Below, piece after piece: positions 32,004 to 40,544 of a stretch of DNA of 47,713 bases. Numbering within the stretch: position 1 is the stretch's first letter; every line of letters starts with the position of its first letter. The position numbers were made by a program, and so were the translations under genes. The stretch lies in NCBI GenBank assembly GCA_905215815.1, contig CAJMRN010000005.1:1-47713 (forward strand). The letters are read 5' to 3'. Origin of the DNA: an uncultured bacterium. GTDB lineage: Bacteria > Actinomycetota > Coriobacteriia > Coriobacteriales > Coriobacteriaceae. The notes beneath the pieces were generated by a model. The model worked only from the letters and a program-made list of their open reading frames with translations, was not told the origin of the DNA and did not search any database.

Positions 32004-33425
32004 TTAGGCCATGAGCAGGCCGGTTTCCGCGACGTTCTTGTACCAGTACGCGCTCGCCTTGGGATAGCGCTTCTGGGTCTCAAAGTCGATGTAGAACAGG
32101 CCGTAGCGCTTGTTGTAGCCGTTGGTCCAGGAGAACTGGTCCTGCAGCGACCACACGAAGTAACCGTCGACGTTCACGCCGCCGTCGATTGCCTTGAGAA
32201 TCCATGCGAGATGCTGACGCATGTAGTCGATGCGAGGGGCGTCGTCGATAAAGCCGTCCTCAAAGTCGTCCTTATAGCCCATGCCGTTCTCGGTGATGTA
32301 GATCTTCTTGTAGTTGGGGTAATCGTTCTTAATGCGGAGCAGCAGGTCGTAGAGACCCTCGGGATAGATAATCCAGTCCCAATCGGTGGTGGGTACGCCT
32401 TCGCGCACGCATGACTCGCCCACGCCCTTGAGGAACCAGCGCGAGGAGCCCTTGTCGCCGGTGCCATTGTGGTTGATGTCGTTTTCGCCCTCGGCGGCAC
32501 GCAGGAACTGGCACTTGTAGGTGTTGACGCCCAGGCAATCGTTGTAGGGGAGCGCGGCGGTCAGCGCGGCGATGTCCTCGTCGCGGACGTCGAGCTCGCC
32601 GCCGGCGATATGGGCCAGCTTGGTCGCAGCCTCCATGGTGTCGGCTGCATAGTGGCCGCGGAAGGTGGCGTCGAGTACCCAGCGGTTGTTGATGACGTCG
32701 GCCATGCGAGCTGCCTCGCAGTCGGCGGCGTTGTTGGGATCGAGGGGATACTTGGGCTCCAGGTTCTGGACAATGCCGATCTCACCCTCAAAGCCGCCCT
32801 CATGGAAGGCGACGACGGCCTTGGCGTGGGCCACCATCATGTTGTGCATGAGCTGGAAGGCCTTGTCCAGGCGATACTTCTCGCCGTGCGGCCAGTTGCC
32901 GACGATAAAGCTGCCCTCGGCGGTTGCGGGAATCTCGTTAAACGTGAACCAGTGCTTGACCTCGGTGAACTCGGCAAAGCAGAACTTGGCGTACTCGACA
33001 AAGGCGTCGATCGTCGTGCGCGTCAGGAAGCCCTCGCCGCCGTCCTGGTAAAAGGCCTCGGGCGTATCAAAGTGATCGAGCGTGACATAGGGGATAACGC
33101 CGGCTTTGTTGCAGGTGGCGAAAAGCTCATGATAGAAGGCGACACCCTCGTGGTTGATCTCGCCAGTGCCGTTGGGGAAGATGCGGCTCCAAGCGATGGA
33201 GACGCGGATACCGTTGATGCCGAAGCGCTGGCACAGGTCGATATCGACCGGGTACTTGTTGTAGAAATCGCTTGCGGGATCGGGGGAGAAGCGACCCTGA
33301 GCTGCCAGGAAATCGTCCCAGGGCACTTTGCCCTTGCCGTGCGTGCGGGTCTCGCCCTCAACCTGGTAAGCGGCGGTGGCGCCGCCAAACACAAAGCCGT
33401 CGGGGAACTGCATGGGGTTGGTCAT
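32004..33425 (-). CDS. lacG: GH1 6-phospho-beta-galactosidase-like enzyme (cassette 1)
   Basis: A 473-residue cytosolic glycosidase that hydrolyses phosphorylated beta-galactosides delivered by the PTS. The acid/base is Glu164 (WFTFNEI) and the nucleophile is Glu379 (YITENGMG). The end FSWTNGYNKRYGLFYIDFET keeps the Ser, Trp, Lys and Tyr which in Lactococcus LacG bind the 6-phosphate and choose galacto over gluco. 6-phospho-beta-glucosidases lack that Trp. AAAGGATGA precedes the ATG. It is the second gene after the EIICB permease, 76 nt apart. It is closer to the cassette 3 enzyme than to cassette 2. Confidence 0.9.
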   Translation of the reverse strand: MTNPMQFPDGFVFGGATAAYQVEGETRTHGKGKVPWDDFLAAQGRFSPDPASDFYNKYPVDIDLCQRFGINGIRVSIAWSRIFPNGTGEINHEGVAFYHELFATCNKAGVIPYVTLDHFDTPEAFYQDGGEGFLTRTTIDAFVEYAKFCFAEFTEVKHWFTFNEIPATAEGSFIVGNWPHGEKYRLDKAFQLMHNMMVAHAKAVVAFHEGGFEGEIGIVQNLEPKYPLDPNNAADCEAARMADVINNRWVLDATFRGHYAADTMEAATKLAHIAGGELDVRDEDIAALTAALPYNDCLGVNTYKCQFLRAAEGENDINHNGTGDKGSSRWFLKGVGESCVREGVPTTDWDWIIYPEGLYDLLLRIKNDYPNYKKIYITENGMGYKDDFEDGFIDDAPRIDYMRQHLAWILKAIDGGVNVDGYFVWSLQDQFSWTNGYNKRYGLFYIDFETQKRYPKASAYWYKNVAETGLLMA

Positions 33426-33501
33426 GAGTCATCCTTTCTGTGGGATTCGAATAGGGAGAGGTGCCCGAACTGGGGATCCGGGCACCAACAGAGGGAGGAA
33501 C

Positions 33502-35280
33502 CTAGTCGAGGTTCTCGCGGAGCCACTTGATGGCGCCAGCGGGGTCGCGAGTAAGGTCGATATATTCCTTACCGCGCGGGGCGAGCAGCTTAATGCCCAG
33601 GCGATCGGTGTCGGCCTTCATGTCGTTGTAGTAGCTACGGACCTGCGGGGCAAGCACGATAACGTCGTACTGATCCATGATGGCAGTGTGCTGGCCATAG
33701 GCGCCTGCGGAGGAAGCGATGTTCTCTCCGGTCTGCGCGGCACCTTCCTTGATGGCGTTGGCAAGCATGGCAGAGGTGCCGGCGCCGGCGCACAGGACGA
33801 GGACCTTCAGACCGTCGACATCCTTCTTAGCGGATGCATCGGCAGCGGGCTCGGGCTGATCGGCGACAGGCTTGCTGTCAGCGGCAGCGGCGGTCGGCTC
33901 GACGGCAGCGGTGGCCTGCTCGACAGCGGGCGCAGAGGTGCTGGCGGCGATGGTGGCAGCACCATCGGACTCGAGACCCAGCTCGGCGGCGCGCTCGGCT
34001 TCCTGGTCGCAGAGCAGCTTATCGTATGCCTTCAAGAACGGCAGGTAGATGATGGCGTCCAGCAAGATGATGATCGCGACAAATACCAGGGCGATAAGCT
34101 GGAAGTTCGTGGTGATGAAGATGCCGATGGGGGCAGGGGTAGCCCAAGGCACCACGAAGGAGAAGCCGTTCATGCCCACGTTGTCGATAAAAAACTTGGC
34201 AACACTTACGTTGACGCAGCCGGCGGCAACAAAGGGGATGAGCATGTAGGGGTTGAGGATCATGGGCGCGCCAAAGAGCAGCGGTTCGTTGACGGCGAAG
34301 GCAACAGGAACAATCGAGGCCTTACCGACGGCTTTGAGCTGCTTGGACTTCATAAAGAGAATCAGCAGAAGCGGAACGATGAACGTGGCGCCGGTGCCGC
34401 CGAACTCACCCACGAGCGACATGTTAAAGGTGAGGGAGTGGGCGGGGTGGCCACCGGCCAGCAGAACCTGCAGGTTCTCGGCCTGGTTGGCAAGACGGAT
34501 GGGGTCGATGCCCGGCTGGACAATCGAAGGGCCGTGGACACCGATGAACCAGAAGAACGCGGTGGCTGCCTGAATAAGGATGAGTCCGGGGTAGGTCTCT
34601 GCCGCAGTGAAGAGCGGGGAGAGCAGTTTGATAAGCAGCTCGGAGAACGGAACGCCCATGAGGTTGCGCACAACCACATCGATGATGCCGCAAATGATGA
34701 CAGCGCCACCGAAGGGGATGATGTCGCGGAAGTTCTGTGCGATGGCGCCCGGAACCTCCTTGGGCAGCTTAATGGTCAGATCGCGCGAGACGCAGAACTT
34801 ATAGACCCACACGGTAATGAACGCGGCGATATAGGCCGAGAACAGACCGCGCGTACCCATGCTGGTGCAATCGAAGACAGAAAGCTCGGAGCCGTTGAAC
34901 TTGGTGGTGAACTGCGTAACAGCGAGCAGCAGCATGCTGCACTGGGCGGCAACCATGGTGGAGCCGTCGTTGAGCACCTTGCCGGCGGGCATGCGACGGT
35001 TCATGGAAGCCGTAAAGTTCTTGGCGGTGGTGCCGGCAACCATGATGCCCATGACGCCCATGGTGAAGTTGTACAGCTTGTTGCACCAGTCGATGAGCGG
35101 CTGGGGCAACGTGATTCCAACTACGCCGGGAAGGGTGGCGATCAGCAGAAAGATCGAAGAGGTAAGGACGATGGGCATGCACCCAAGGAATCCGTCTTTG
35201 ATGGCCTGGAGGTAGATGTTTCTCGAGATCTTCTCGAAGAACGGTTGATGCTTTTCGAGCATCTTTACGATGGCGTCCAT
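33502..35280 (-). CDS. lacE: PTS lactose-type EIICB permease (cassette 1)
   Basis: A 592-residue membrane protein. EIIC (1 to about 440) begins MDAIVKMLEKHQPFFEKISR and has many TM segments, with the FFWFIGVHGPSIV and FAVNEPLLFGAP blocks typical of the lactose/cellobiose family. An Ala/Pro/Glu linker of about 50 residues follows, then EIIB with the phosphorylated Cys497 (VLVLCAGAGTSAMLANA). The fused C-B order and length match LacE (about 568). It takes up and phosphorylates a beta-galactoside. AAAGGAG precedes the ATG. It is the first gene of its operon, divergent from a LacI regulator, with two operators and a LytTR-like site between them. It needs a separate EIIA; the only one nearby is at 46708. 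Confidence 0.92.
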   Translation of the reverse strand: MDAIVKMLEKHQPFFEKISRNIYLQAIKDGFLGCMPIVLTSSIFLLIATLPGVVGITLPQPLIDWCNKLYNFTMGVMGIMVAGTTAKNFTASMNRRMPAGKVLNDGSTMVAAQCSMLLLAVTQFTTKFNGSELSVFDCTSMGTRGLFSAYIAAFITVWVYKFCVSRDLTIKLPKEVPGAIAQNFRDIIPFGGAVIICGIIDVVVRNLMGVPFSELLIKLLSPLFTAAETYPGLILIQAATAFFWFIGVHGPSIVQPGIDPIRLANQAENLQVLLAGGHPAHSLTFNMSLVGEFGGTGATFIVPLLLILFMKSKQLKAVGKASIVPVAFAVNEPLLFGAPMILNPYMLIPFVAAGCVNVSVAKFFIDNVGMNGFSFVVPWATPAPIGIFITTNFQLIALVFVAIIILLDAIIYLPFLKAYDKLLCDQEAERAAELGLESDGAATIAASTSAPAVEQATAAVEPTAAAADSKPVADQPEPAADASAKKDVDGLKVLVLCAGAGTSAMLANAIKEGAAQTGENIASSAGAYGQHTAIMDQYDVIVLAPQVRSYYNDMKADTDRLGIKLLAPRGKEYIDLTRDPAGAIKWLRENLD

Positions 35281-35383
35281 AGAGCTCCTTTGCTACTTGA
35301 TGCGCGATGCATGTGGATGGAACTGGTCGTCGATGGATGGTCAGGACTGCCCGGAAACCTTCCTGCTTAAGGAAGGCATTGCG

Positions 35384-35424
35384 AAATGACAACGTTGTCA
35401 TTTCGTTAATGACAACGTAAGACA
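35384..35424. promoter_or_regulatory. LacI operators of cassette 1
   Basis: A perfect 20-nt palindrome at 35384-35403 (core ATGACAACGTTGTCAT) and an imperfect copy at 35409-35424. A minus-strand promoter TTGTTG (35437-35442), 17 nt, TACGTT (35414-35419) overlaps the second copy. Confidence 0.75.
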
Positions 35425-35450
35425 TTTTTGGAAGAGCAACAAGGATATAC

Positions 35451-35482
35451 GGGTGAGCGGTCGATATTGTCCGGTAAACGGT
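35451..35482 (-). promoter_or_regulatory. LytTR-like direct repeat pair, cassette 1
   Basis: GGGTGAGCGGT (35451-35461) and CGGTAAACGGT (35472-35482), 21 bp apart. On the minus strand they read ACCGCTCAC and ACCGTTTAC. The pair lies just upstream of the candidate -35 of the permease gene. Confidence 0.5.
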
Positions 35483-35555
35483 TGATTTGTCAGTCGGGCA
35501 GGTAGTGTATGCTAGAACGCAAAAAGCAAGCGATGCAAAACCGACTGGAGAAGTA

Positions 35556-36566
35556 GTGGCAACGATGGACAAGAAAAATGTCTCAATGAACGATGTGGCG
35601 ATTGCTGCGGGTGTTTCTCTCAAGACGGTTTCGCGTGTGATCAACGAGCCCGATAGCGTGCGAGAGTCGACACGCGATAAGGTTCATTCCGCAATGGAGG
35701 CGCTCGGGTTTCGAACCAACTTTGCCGCGCGTTCGCTCAAGTTGGGCCGTTACGGGTGCATTGGCGTGGTGCTGTTCCACTTGTCGGGCGGTGCCGTGGA
35801 CATGATTGACGGTATCGCAGATGCCGCCGAAGAACGCGGCTTTGCGCTCACGATGATCAAAAAGCGGGCGGGGGAGAAGATGACCCTTGCCGAAGCGGCG
35901 CGTAGGATGTCGCAGCTGCCTGTTGATGGCATGATCTTCAACCTGCGTCAGATGGTCGATGACTTTGATACTTTTGAGGCACCGAAAGACCTCAAGACGG
36001 TGATTATCACACCGATGGAACATCCTACCTGCTCCACCGTCAGTGACGACCAAGAGGGCGGCGCGCGCATGGCGTGCGAGTACTTCTTGAACCACGGGCA
36101 TAAAAACGTGTACTTCGTCTCTGGTAAGAAAGAGTCGTTGTCGAGCCAGTGCCGTATGAAAGGTTGGCGTGCGGCACTCGAGGCGCGTGGCATTGAGCCG
36201 CCCGAGCCTCTGCAAGGCGATTGGAATGCGGATAGTGGCTATGCCGCGGGCCTTGTGCTTGCCGATAAGCCCGATTGCACGGCGGTCCTCGCTGCTAACG
36301 ACTGCATGGCAAACGGCGTGATGATGGCTCTACGTGACAAAGGGCTCAGTGTGCCCAATGATGTGTCCGTGATCGGCTTCGACGATGAGCTCTATAAGAC
36401 GATTCCCAACTCGATTCTGACGTCGGTGAAGTTTCGCCACCGCGAGCTGGGCGTCCGTGCGCTCAACGAGGTCGTCGCGGGTCTGGAAGCTCCGAGCTCC
36501 AGAAGCCGTACGCTCGTCTCGGGCGTGTTGGTCGAGCGTTCCAGCGTAAAGGACTTGCGGGCGTAG
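35556..36566 (+). CDS. LacI-family regulator of cassette 1
   Basis: A 336-residue repressor. The HTH is at about 8-30 (MNDVAIAAGVSLKTVSRVINEP), then the hinge helix (FAARSLKLGR), then the periplasmic-binding-like sensor (VLFHLSGGAVDMIDGIADAA ... AVLAANDCMANGVMMAL ... DVSVIGFDDELY). It diverges from the EIICB gene. The perfect palindrome at 35384 has the central CG expected for this family. GTG at 35556 is chosen because GGAGAAG lies 5 nt upstream; ATG 35565 is 14 nt from it. The inducer is probably a sugar phosphate, not proven. Its 3' end faces PTS 2 across two hairpin repeats. Confidence 0.88.
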   Translation: MATMDKKNVSMNDVAIAAGVSLKTVSRVINEPDSVRESTRDKVHSAMEALGFRTNFAARSLKLGRYGCIGVVLFHLSGGAVDMIDGIADAAEERGFALTMIKKRAGEKMTLAEAARRMSQLPVDGMIFNLRQMVDDFDTFEAPKDLKTVIITPMEHPTCSTVSDDQEGGARMACEYFLNHGHKNVYFVSGKKESLSSQCRMKGWRAALEARGIEPPEPLQGDWNADSGYAAGLVLADKPDCTAVLAANDCMANGVMMALRDKGLSVPNDVSVIGFDDELYKTIPNSILTSVKFRHRELGVRALNEVVAGLEAPSSRSRTLVSGVLVERSSVKDLRA

Positions 36567-36589
36567 ACGTGCTCGGCCTATTCCGTTTG

Positions 36590-36723
36590 TCTCGATCTGT
36601 AACAACTAGACGGTCAAAAGTGGTCTACATGTTACAGATTGAGATTTTCGGCTTGGCCTGTGCGTTCATCTCGATCTGTAACAGCTAGGACCGAAAAACT
36701 CGGCTAGATGTTACAGATTGAGA
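36590..36723. repeat. Two copies of the 55-nt hairpin repeat
   Basis: Units lie at 36590-36644 and 36669-36723, starts 79 nt apart. The loops are of two subtypes: actagacggtcaaaagtg.. and gctaggaccgaaaaactc.. They lie between the convergent LacI 1 and EIICB 2 genes. Confidence 0.92.
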
Positions 36724-36744
36724 TGAACAGGAGGACGGGTGCGG

Positions 36745-36791
36745 TCTAAACAAAATGGCCCGCGCATCACACATCGATGTACGGGCCATTT
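36745..36791 (-). terminator. Terminator of the cassette 2 operon
   Basis: A 10-bp stem AAATGGCCCG/CGGGCCATTT (36753-36762 with 36782-36791), followed on the minus strand by tttgttt. It may work on both strands. Confidence 0.65.
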
Positions 36792-36823
36792 ATTGTCTGC
36801 AAGCGGCAGGTGGTGTCAGCGTC

Positions 36824-38584
36824 TTATGCCTCGAGGTTTTCCTCGATCCAGGCGACGGCACCCTTGGGATCCTTAGTGAGGTCGATGTACTGTTTGCCCT
36901 TGGGCGACAGCAGCGTGATGCCCAGGCGGTCGGTGTCGGCCTTCATCTCGTTGTAATAGGTGCGAACCTGCGGAGCCAGGACGATGACGTTGTACTGGTC
37001 CATGATGGCGTAGTGGCTGCCGTAGGCACCGGCGTTGGCGGTAATGTCGATGCCCAGCTCGTCGGCGCCTTCCTTAAGCGCGTTGGCGAGCAGTGCAGAG
37101 GTGCCGGCGCCAGCGCACAGAACCAGAACCCTCAGATCCTTGCCCTTAAGGGCGGACGGAGCTGCGGAGGCCTCAGTGGCAGAAGCGGTCTCGACAACAG
37201 GAGCCTCAACGGCGGGGGCGGCAGCGGTCTTGACGGCCTTGGTCTCCTCGGCCTCTTCTTCGGCCAGGGTCTCGGCCTCCTGCTTGCACAGGACGTTGTC
37301 GTAGGCCTTGCAGAACGGGTAGTAGATCAAGAAGTCAACGACCAGCAGGACGACAACCAGGACCAGAGAGATCGGCTGGAAGTTGGTGTCGATGAAGGTG
37401 CCGATCGGTCCGGGGAGTGCCCACGGCATGGCATAGATAAAGCCGTTCATGCCCAAAAAGTCGATGAAGAACTTACCAATGAGGACGTTGGCCACGGGGG
37501 CAAACAGGAACGGGATCAGGAAGTACGGGTTGAGGATGATGGGCGCGGCGAACAGCAGCGGCTCGTTGACGGCGAACATCACGGGCACGACAGAGGCTTT
37601 GCCGACGGCCTTGAGCTGCTTGGAGCGCATAAAGAGCAGGAAGATGATCGGGACAATGAACGTGGCGCCGGTGCCGCCGAGTTCGCCGATGTAGTTACCG
37701 AAGTTTTCGGTCAGGGCGAGGGCGGGGTGACCGCCGGCCTGCAGCGTGGCGAGGTTGGTGGTGATGTTGCCAAACAGCGCGGCGTTGAGGGCAGGCTTAA
37801 CGACCGAGGGGCCGTGGATGCCCATGAACCAGAACAGCGGGATCATGAACCAGATGAGGGCGAGGCCGGCGTAGGAATCGGCAGCGGCGAACAGCGGGCT
37901 CACCAGCGTGGAGATGACGTTGGCAAACGGGACGGCCAAGCAGGTGCGGCAGATAACGTCGATGACGGCGACAAACAGGATGGAGAAGCTGAAGGCGAAG
38001 ATGTCGCGGAAGTTCTGGGCGATGGCGCCGGGGACTTCTTTGGGCAGCTTGATGGTGATGTCTCGCTTAATGCAGAAGGCATAGATGTTGACCGTGGCAA
38101 ATGCGGCGACAAAGGAGCTCAGCAGGCCCTTGGTGCCCATGTTGTCGGTAAAGAACACCGAGACATCGGCGCCGTCGATCTTGGCACTCGTCTGGGTAAC
38201 GGCCAAGATGAGCATAGCGCACATGGCGGCGACCATGGTGCTCGTGGCGTTGATGGCCTTGCCGGCAGGCATGCGGCGGTTCTTGGAGCCGGTCAGCGCG
38301 CTTGCGGTGGTGCCGGCGACCATGATGCCCACGACGCCCATCGTGAAGTTGTAAACCTTGTTGCAGAAGTTCACGACGTCGACGTTCCACCAGTCGGGCA
38401 GCGTAAAGCCGCCGACCGTGGCGACAACGCCCGGCAGGGTCGAAATAAGCAGGAAGACAGAAGAAGACAGGATAATGGGCATTGCTGCCAAAAAGCCGTC
38501 TTTAATGGCCTGAAGGTAGATGTTCTTAGAGACCTTGTCGAAGTACGGCTGACCTTTCTCCAAGAACTTAACGATCGATTCCAT
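36824..38584 (-). CDS. lacE: PTS lactose-type EIICB permease (cassette 2)
   Basis: A 586-residue EIIC-linker-EIIB fusion. It begins MESIVKFLEKGQPYFDKVSK, keeps FWFMGIHGPSVV and FAVNEPLLFAAP in EIIC, then an acidic Ala/Glu/Val linker, then EIIB with phospho-Cys490 (VLVLCAGAGTSALLANA). Its EIIB is nearly the same as that of cassette 1, which points to a duplication. AGAGGAG precedes the ATG. Unlike cassettes 1 and 3, the permease is here downstream of the GH1 gene (176-nt gap holding a hairpin). The substrate is inferred as a beta-galactoside from the partner enzyme. Confidence 0.92.
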   Translation of the reverse strand: MESIVKFLEKGQPYFDKVSKNIYLQAIKDGFLAAMPIILSSSVFLLISTLPGVVATVGGFTLPDWWNVDVVNFCNKVYNFTMGVVGIMVAGTTASALTGSKNRRMPAGKAINATSTMVAAMCAMLILAVTQTSAKIDGADVSVFFTDNMGTKGLLSSFVAAFATVNIYAFCIKRDITIKLPKEVPGAIAQNFRDIFAFSFSILFVAVIDVICRTCLAVPFANVISTLVSPLFAAADSYAGLALIWFMIPLFWFMGIHGPSVVKPALNAALFGNITTNLATLQAGGHPALALTENFGNYIGELGGTGATFIVPIIFLLFMRSKQLKAVGKASVVPVMFAVNEPLLFAAPIILNPYFLIPFLFAPVANVLIGKFFIDFLGMNGFIYAMPWALPGPIGTFIDTNFQPISLVLVVVLLVVDFLIYYPFCKAYDNVLCKQEAETLAEEEAEETKAVKTAAAPAVEAPVVETASATEASAAPSALKGKDLRVLVLCAGAGTSALLANALKEGADELGIDITANAGAYGSHYAIMDQYNVIVLAPQVRTYYNEMKADTDRLGITLLSPKGKQYIDLTKDPKGAVAWIEENLEA

Positions 38585-38697
38585 AGTTCACGCTCCTCTT
38601 TGCATGAAATCTTAATGGCATGGACGTTGAAAACCTATATGGTCTCCCGCTTGCTAAAAGCCCGGGTGCAGGCGGGGCCGGTCCCAGGGGGAGAGAG

Positions 38698-38734
38698 GGG
38701 AGCGGCTGGGTTTGTATCGCATAGGGCCGCTCCC
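38698..38734 (-). other. Intercistronic hairpin between GH1 2 and EIICB 2
   Basis: A 9-bp stem GGGAGCGGC/GCCGCTCCC (38698-38706 with 38726-38734) with a 19-nt loop and no U-run. It may protect or attenuate the mRNA. Confidence 0.45.
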
Positions 38735-38760
38735 TTCTCGGGGGAAAGCGAGGCGATGCG

Positions 38761-40203
38761 CTACTGCGCGTCCGCCATAGTGTCGGCGAGCTCCTTGTAC
38801 CAGAGTGCCGACTGCTTGATGTAGCGTTTTTGCGTGTCGAAGTCGATGTAGAACAGGCCGTAGCGCTTGTTATAGCCATTGGCCCACGAGAACTGGTCCT
38901 GCAGGCTCCAGATAAAGTAGCCCTGGACGTCGACGCCCTCGGCGCGCGCCTGGAGCACCTTCTCCATGTGCTGGTCGACAAAGTCGATGCGCTCGGGATC
39001 GGCGACGATGCCGTTTGCGTCGGGCTCGGGGTCCTTGTGGCCCAGGCCGTTTTCGGTGATATAGATGACGGGGAGGTTGGGATAGGTGGCGCTGATGTGC
39101 TTGAGCGTGTCGTAGAGGCCTTGCGGGTAGATGAGCCAATCCCAGTCGGTGGTGGGGATACCCGGCATATCGACCTGCTGCCCGACGCCCTTAAACTTAA
39201 AGCACGAGGTGCCCTTGTCTCCGGTGCCGTTAAAGCTGTTGGTTGACTCGCCATCGTAGGCGGCGATAAACGCCGACTGATAGTAGTTGAGGCCGAACAT
39301 ATCGTTGCGGGGCGCCGCCTTGGCGAGCTCCTCCATGTCGCTGTCCTCAACCGTAAGTGTGGCGTTGTTGGCACGCAGAATCTCGTTGATGAGTGAGAGG
39401 GTGCGCGCGGAGTAGTGACCCAGGAAGGCGCCGTCCATGATGAAGTCGGTGTAGAAGGCGTTGTACAGGTCGGCGGCGTGCTGGTCGGCGGGCGAGTCGG
39501 TGGCAGGATATGCCGGCGTCAGGACGTTGACCATGCCAATGCGTCCGCCCAGGTGCTCGGTCTCGTCAAGATCCTTATACAGGTTGACGGCGCGGGCGTG
39601 GGCAACGAGCTCGTTGTGCTGGCTCTGGATGCCGCTCGTCACATCAAAGTGATGGTTGGGCGGGAAGTTGCCTTGGATGTATTGGGAGTGCGAGAGGCTG
39701 ATGAGCTCGTTGATGGTGAACCAATTCTTGACCTCGCGGAACTCGCGGAAGCAGAACTCGGCATAGCGCACATAGGCGTCGACGGTCTTGCGGTTGAGCC
39801 AGTCGCCCTGGTTGAACAGGGCGGCGGGGGAGTCAAAGTGATGCAGGGACACATAGGGCTCGACGCCATACTTTTTGCAGCAGGCGAACAGCTCGTGGTA
39901 GTGCTTAACGCCCTCGGCGAGGGGTTCGGCATCGTCGCCGTTGGGGAAGATGCGGGTCCAGGCGATGGACACACGAATGGCGTTGAGTCCATGCTCGGCA
40001 GAAAGGCGGATATCCTCCTCGTAGCGGTTGTAGAAATCACTGGCCGGGTCGGGCAAAAAGCGACCCTGGGCGACAAGGTAATCGTCCCACATGGTCTTAC
40101 CCTTGCCTGCCACCTTCGTGGAACCTTCCGTTTGGTACGCGGCGGTTGCGGCGCCCCAAACAAAGCCCTTCGGCAGCTGCTGTACGCGGTTTAGCAAAGA
40201 CAT
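38761..40203 (-). CDS. lacG: GH1 6-phospho-beta-galactosidase-like enzyme (cassette 2)
   Basis: A 480-residue cytosolic glycosidase. The acid/base is Glu166 (WFTINEL) and the nucleophile is Glu384 (YITENGLG). FSWANGYNKRYGLFYIDFDT keeps the Ser, Trp, Lys and Tyr used by LacG for the 6-phosphate and galacto specificity. It is the most divergent of the three enzymes (FVWGAATAAYQTEGSTK against FVFGGATAAYQVEGETR), so the aglycone preference probably differs. I chose the second of two close ATGs (40203) because AGAGGG then has 9-nt spacing. It is the first gene of its operon and divergent from LacI 2. Confidence 0.9.
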   Translation of the reverse strand: MSLLNRVQQLPKGFVWGAATAAYQTEGSTKVAGKGKTMWDDYLVAQGRFLPDPASDFYNRYEEDIRLSAEHGLNAIRVSIAWTRIFPNGDDAEPLAEGVKHYHELFACCKKYGVEPYVSLHHFDSPAALFNQGDWLNRKTVDAYVRYAEFCFREFREVKNWFTINELISLSHSQYIQGNFPPNHHFDVTSGIQSQHNELVAHARAVNLYKDLDETEHLGGRIGMVNVLTPAYPATDSPADQHAADLYNAFYTDFIMDGAFLGHYSARTLSLINEILRANNATLTVEDSDMEELAKAAPRNDMFGLNYYQSAFIAAYDGESTNSFNGTGDKGTSCFKFKGVGQQVDMPGIPTTDWDWLIYPQGLYDTLKHISATYPNLPVIYITENGLGHKDPEPDANGIVADPERIDFVDQHMEKVLQARAEGVDVQGYFIWSLQDQFSWANGYNKRYGLFYIDFDTQKRYIKQSALWYKELADTMADAQ

Positions 40204-40323
40204 ATGCATACACCCTCTCGTCTCGCTGTTCGATATTGTGCGTTTGCGCTCAGGAGGCTCCCTGGTTAGCGTTCAGCGGTGAAAAAGCCCGATAAACACT
40301 ATCTTAAAATGATTAGAACCAAA

Positions 40324-40361
40324 ATGAGCACGTGAACATTTGACAATGAGCACGTTAACAT
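40324..40361. promoter_or_regulatory. LacI operators of cassette 2
   Basis: ATGAGCACGTGAACAT (40324-40339) and ATGAGCACGTTAACAT (40346-40361) are tandem near-copies 22 bp apart with a central CG. A minus-strand TATACAT (40371-40377) just upstream is a likely -10 for the GH1 gene. Confidence 0.7.
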
Positions 40362-40399
40362 CCGGCTGGGATGTATAGAAACAAAACAACTTCAAACAG

Positions 40400-40431
40400 C
40401 CGCGAACGGTTGTATTTGTTCGGTAAGCGGT
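40400..40431 (-). promoter_or_regulatory. LytTR-like direct repeat pair, cassette 2
   Basis: CCGCGAACGGT (40400-40410) and CGGTAAGCGGT (40421-40431), 21 bp apart. On the minus strand they read ACCGTTCGC and ACCGCTTAC. The pair ends 22 nt before the candidate -10 of the GH1 gene. Confidence 0.5.
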
Positions 40432-40477
40432 TTTGATTGACAGAAGTTTTCATGTTGTGGTATATGGCTCGGGTATC

Positions 40478-40493
40478 ATGAGCACGTTATCAA
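40478..40493. promoter_or_regulatory. Third operator copy in front of LacI 2
   Basis: ATGAGCACGTTATCAA matches the two tandem operators in 13 of 16 positions. It lies about 60 nt before the LacI 2 start, which suits autorepression. Confidence 0.6.
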
Positions 40494-40544
40494 TGTATGT
40501 ACGATGCGCCATGGGCGCGGGGAATAGTTGGGAAGCAGGTTAGC

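Noticed and set aside
33376..35370. A 664-codon open frame opposite EIICB 1
   Set aside because: Same reason: antisense shadow of a gene with clear motifs.
36755..38824. A 689-codon open frame on the plus strand opposite EIICB 2
   Set aside because: It is the antisense of a clear permease gene; the frame is open because of high-GC codon bias, and its translation is low-complexity with no family pattern.
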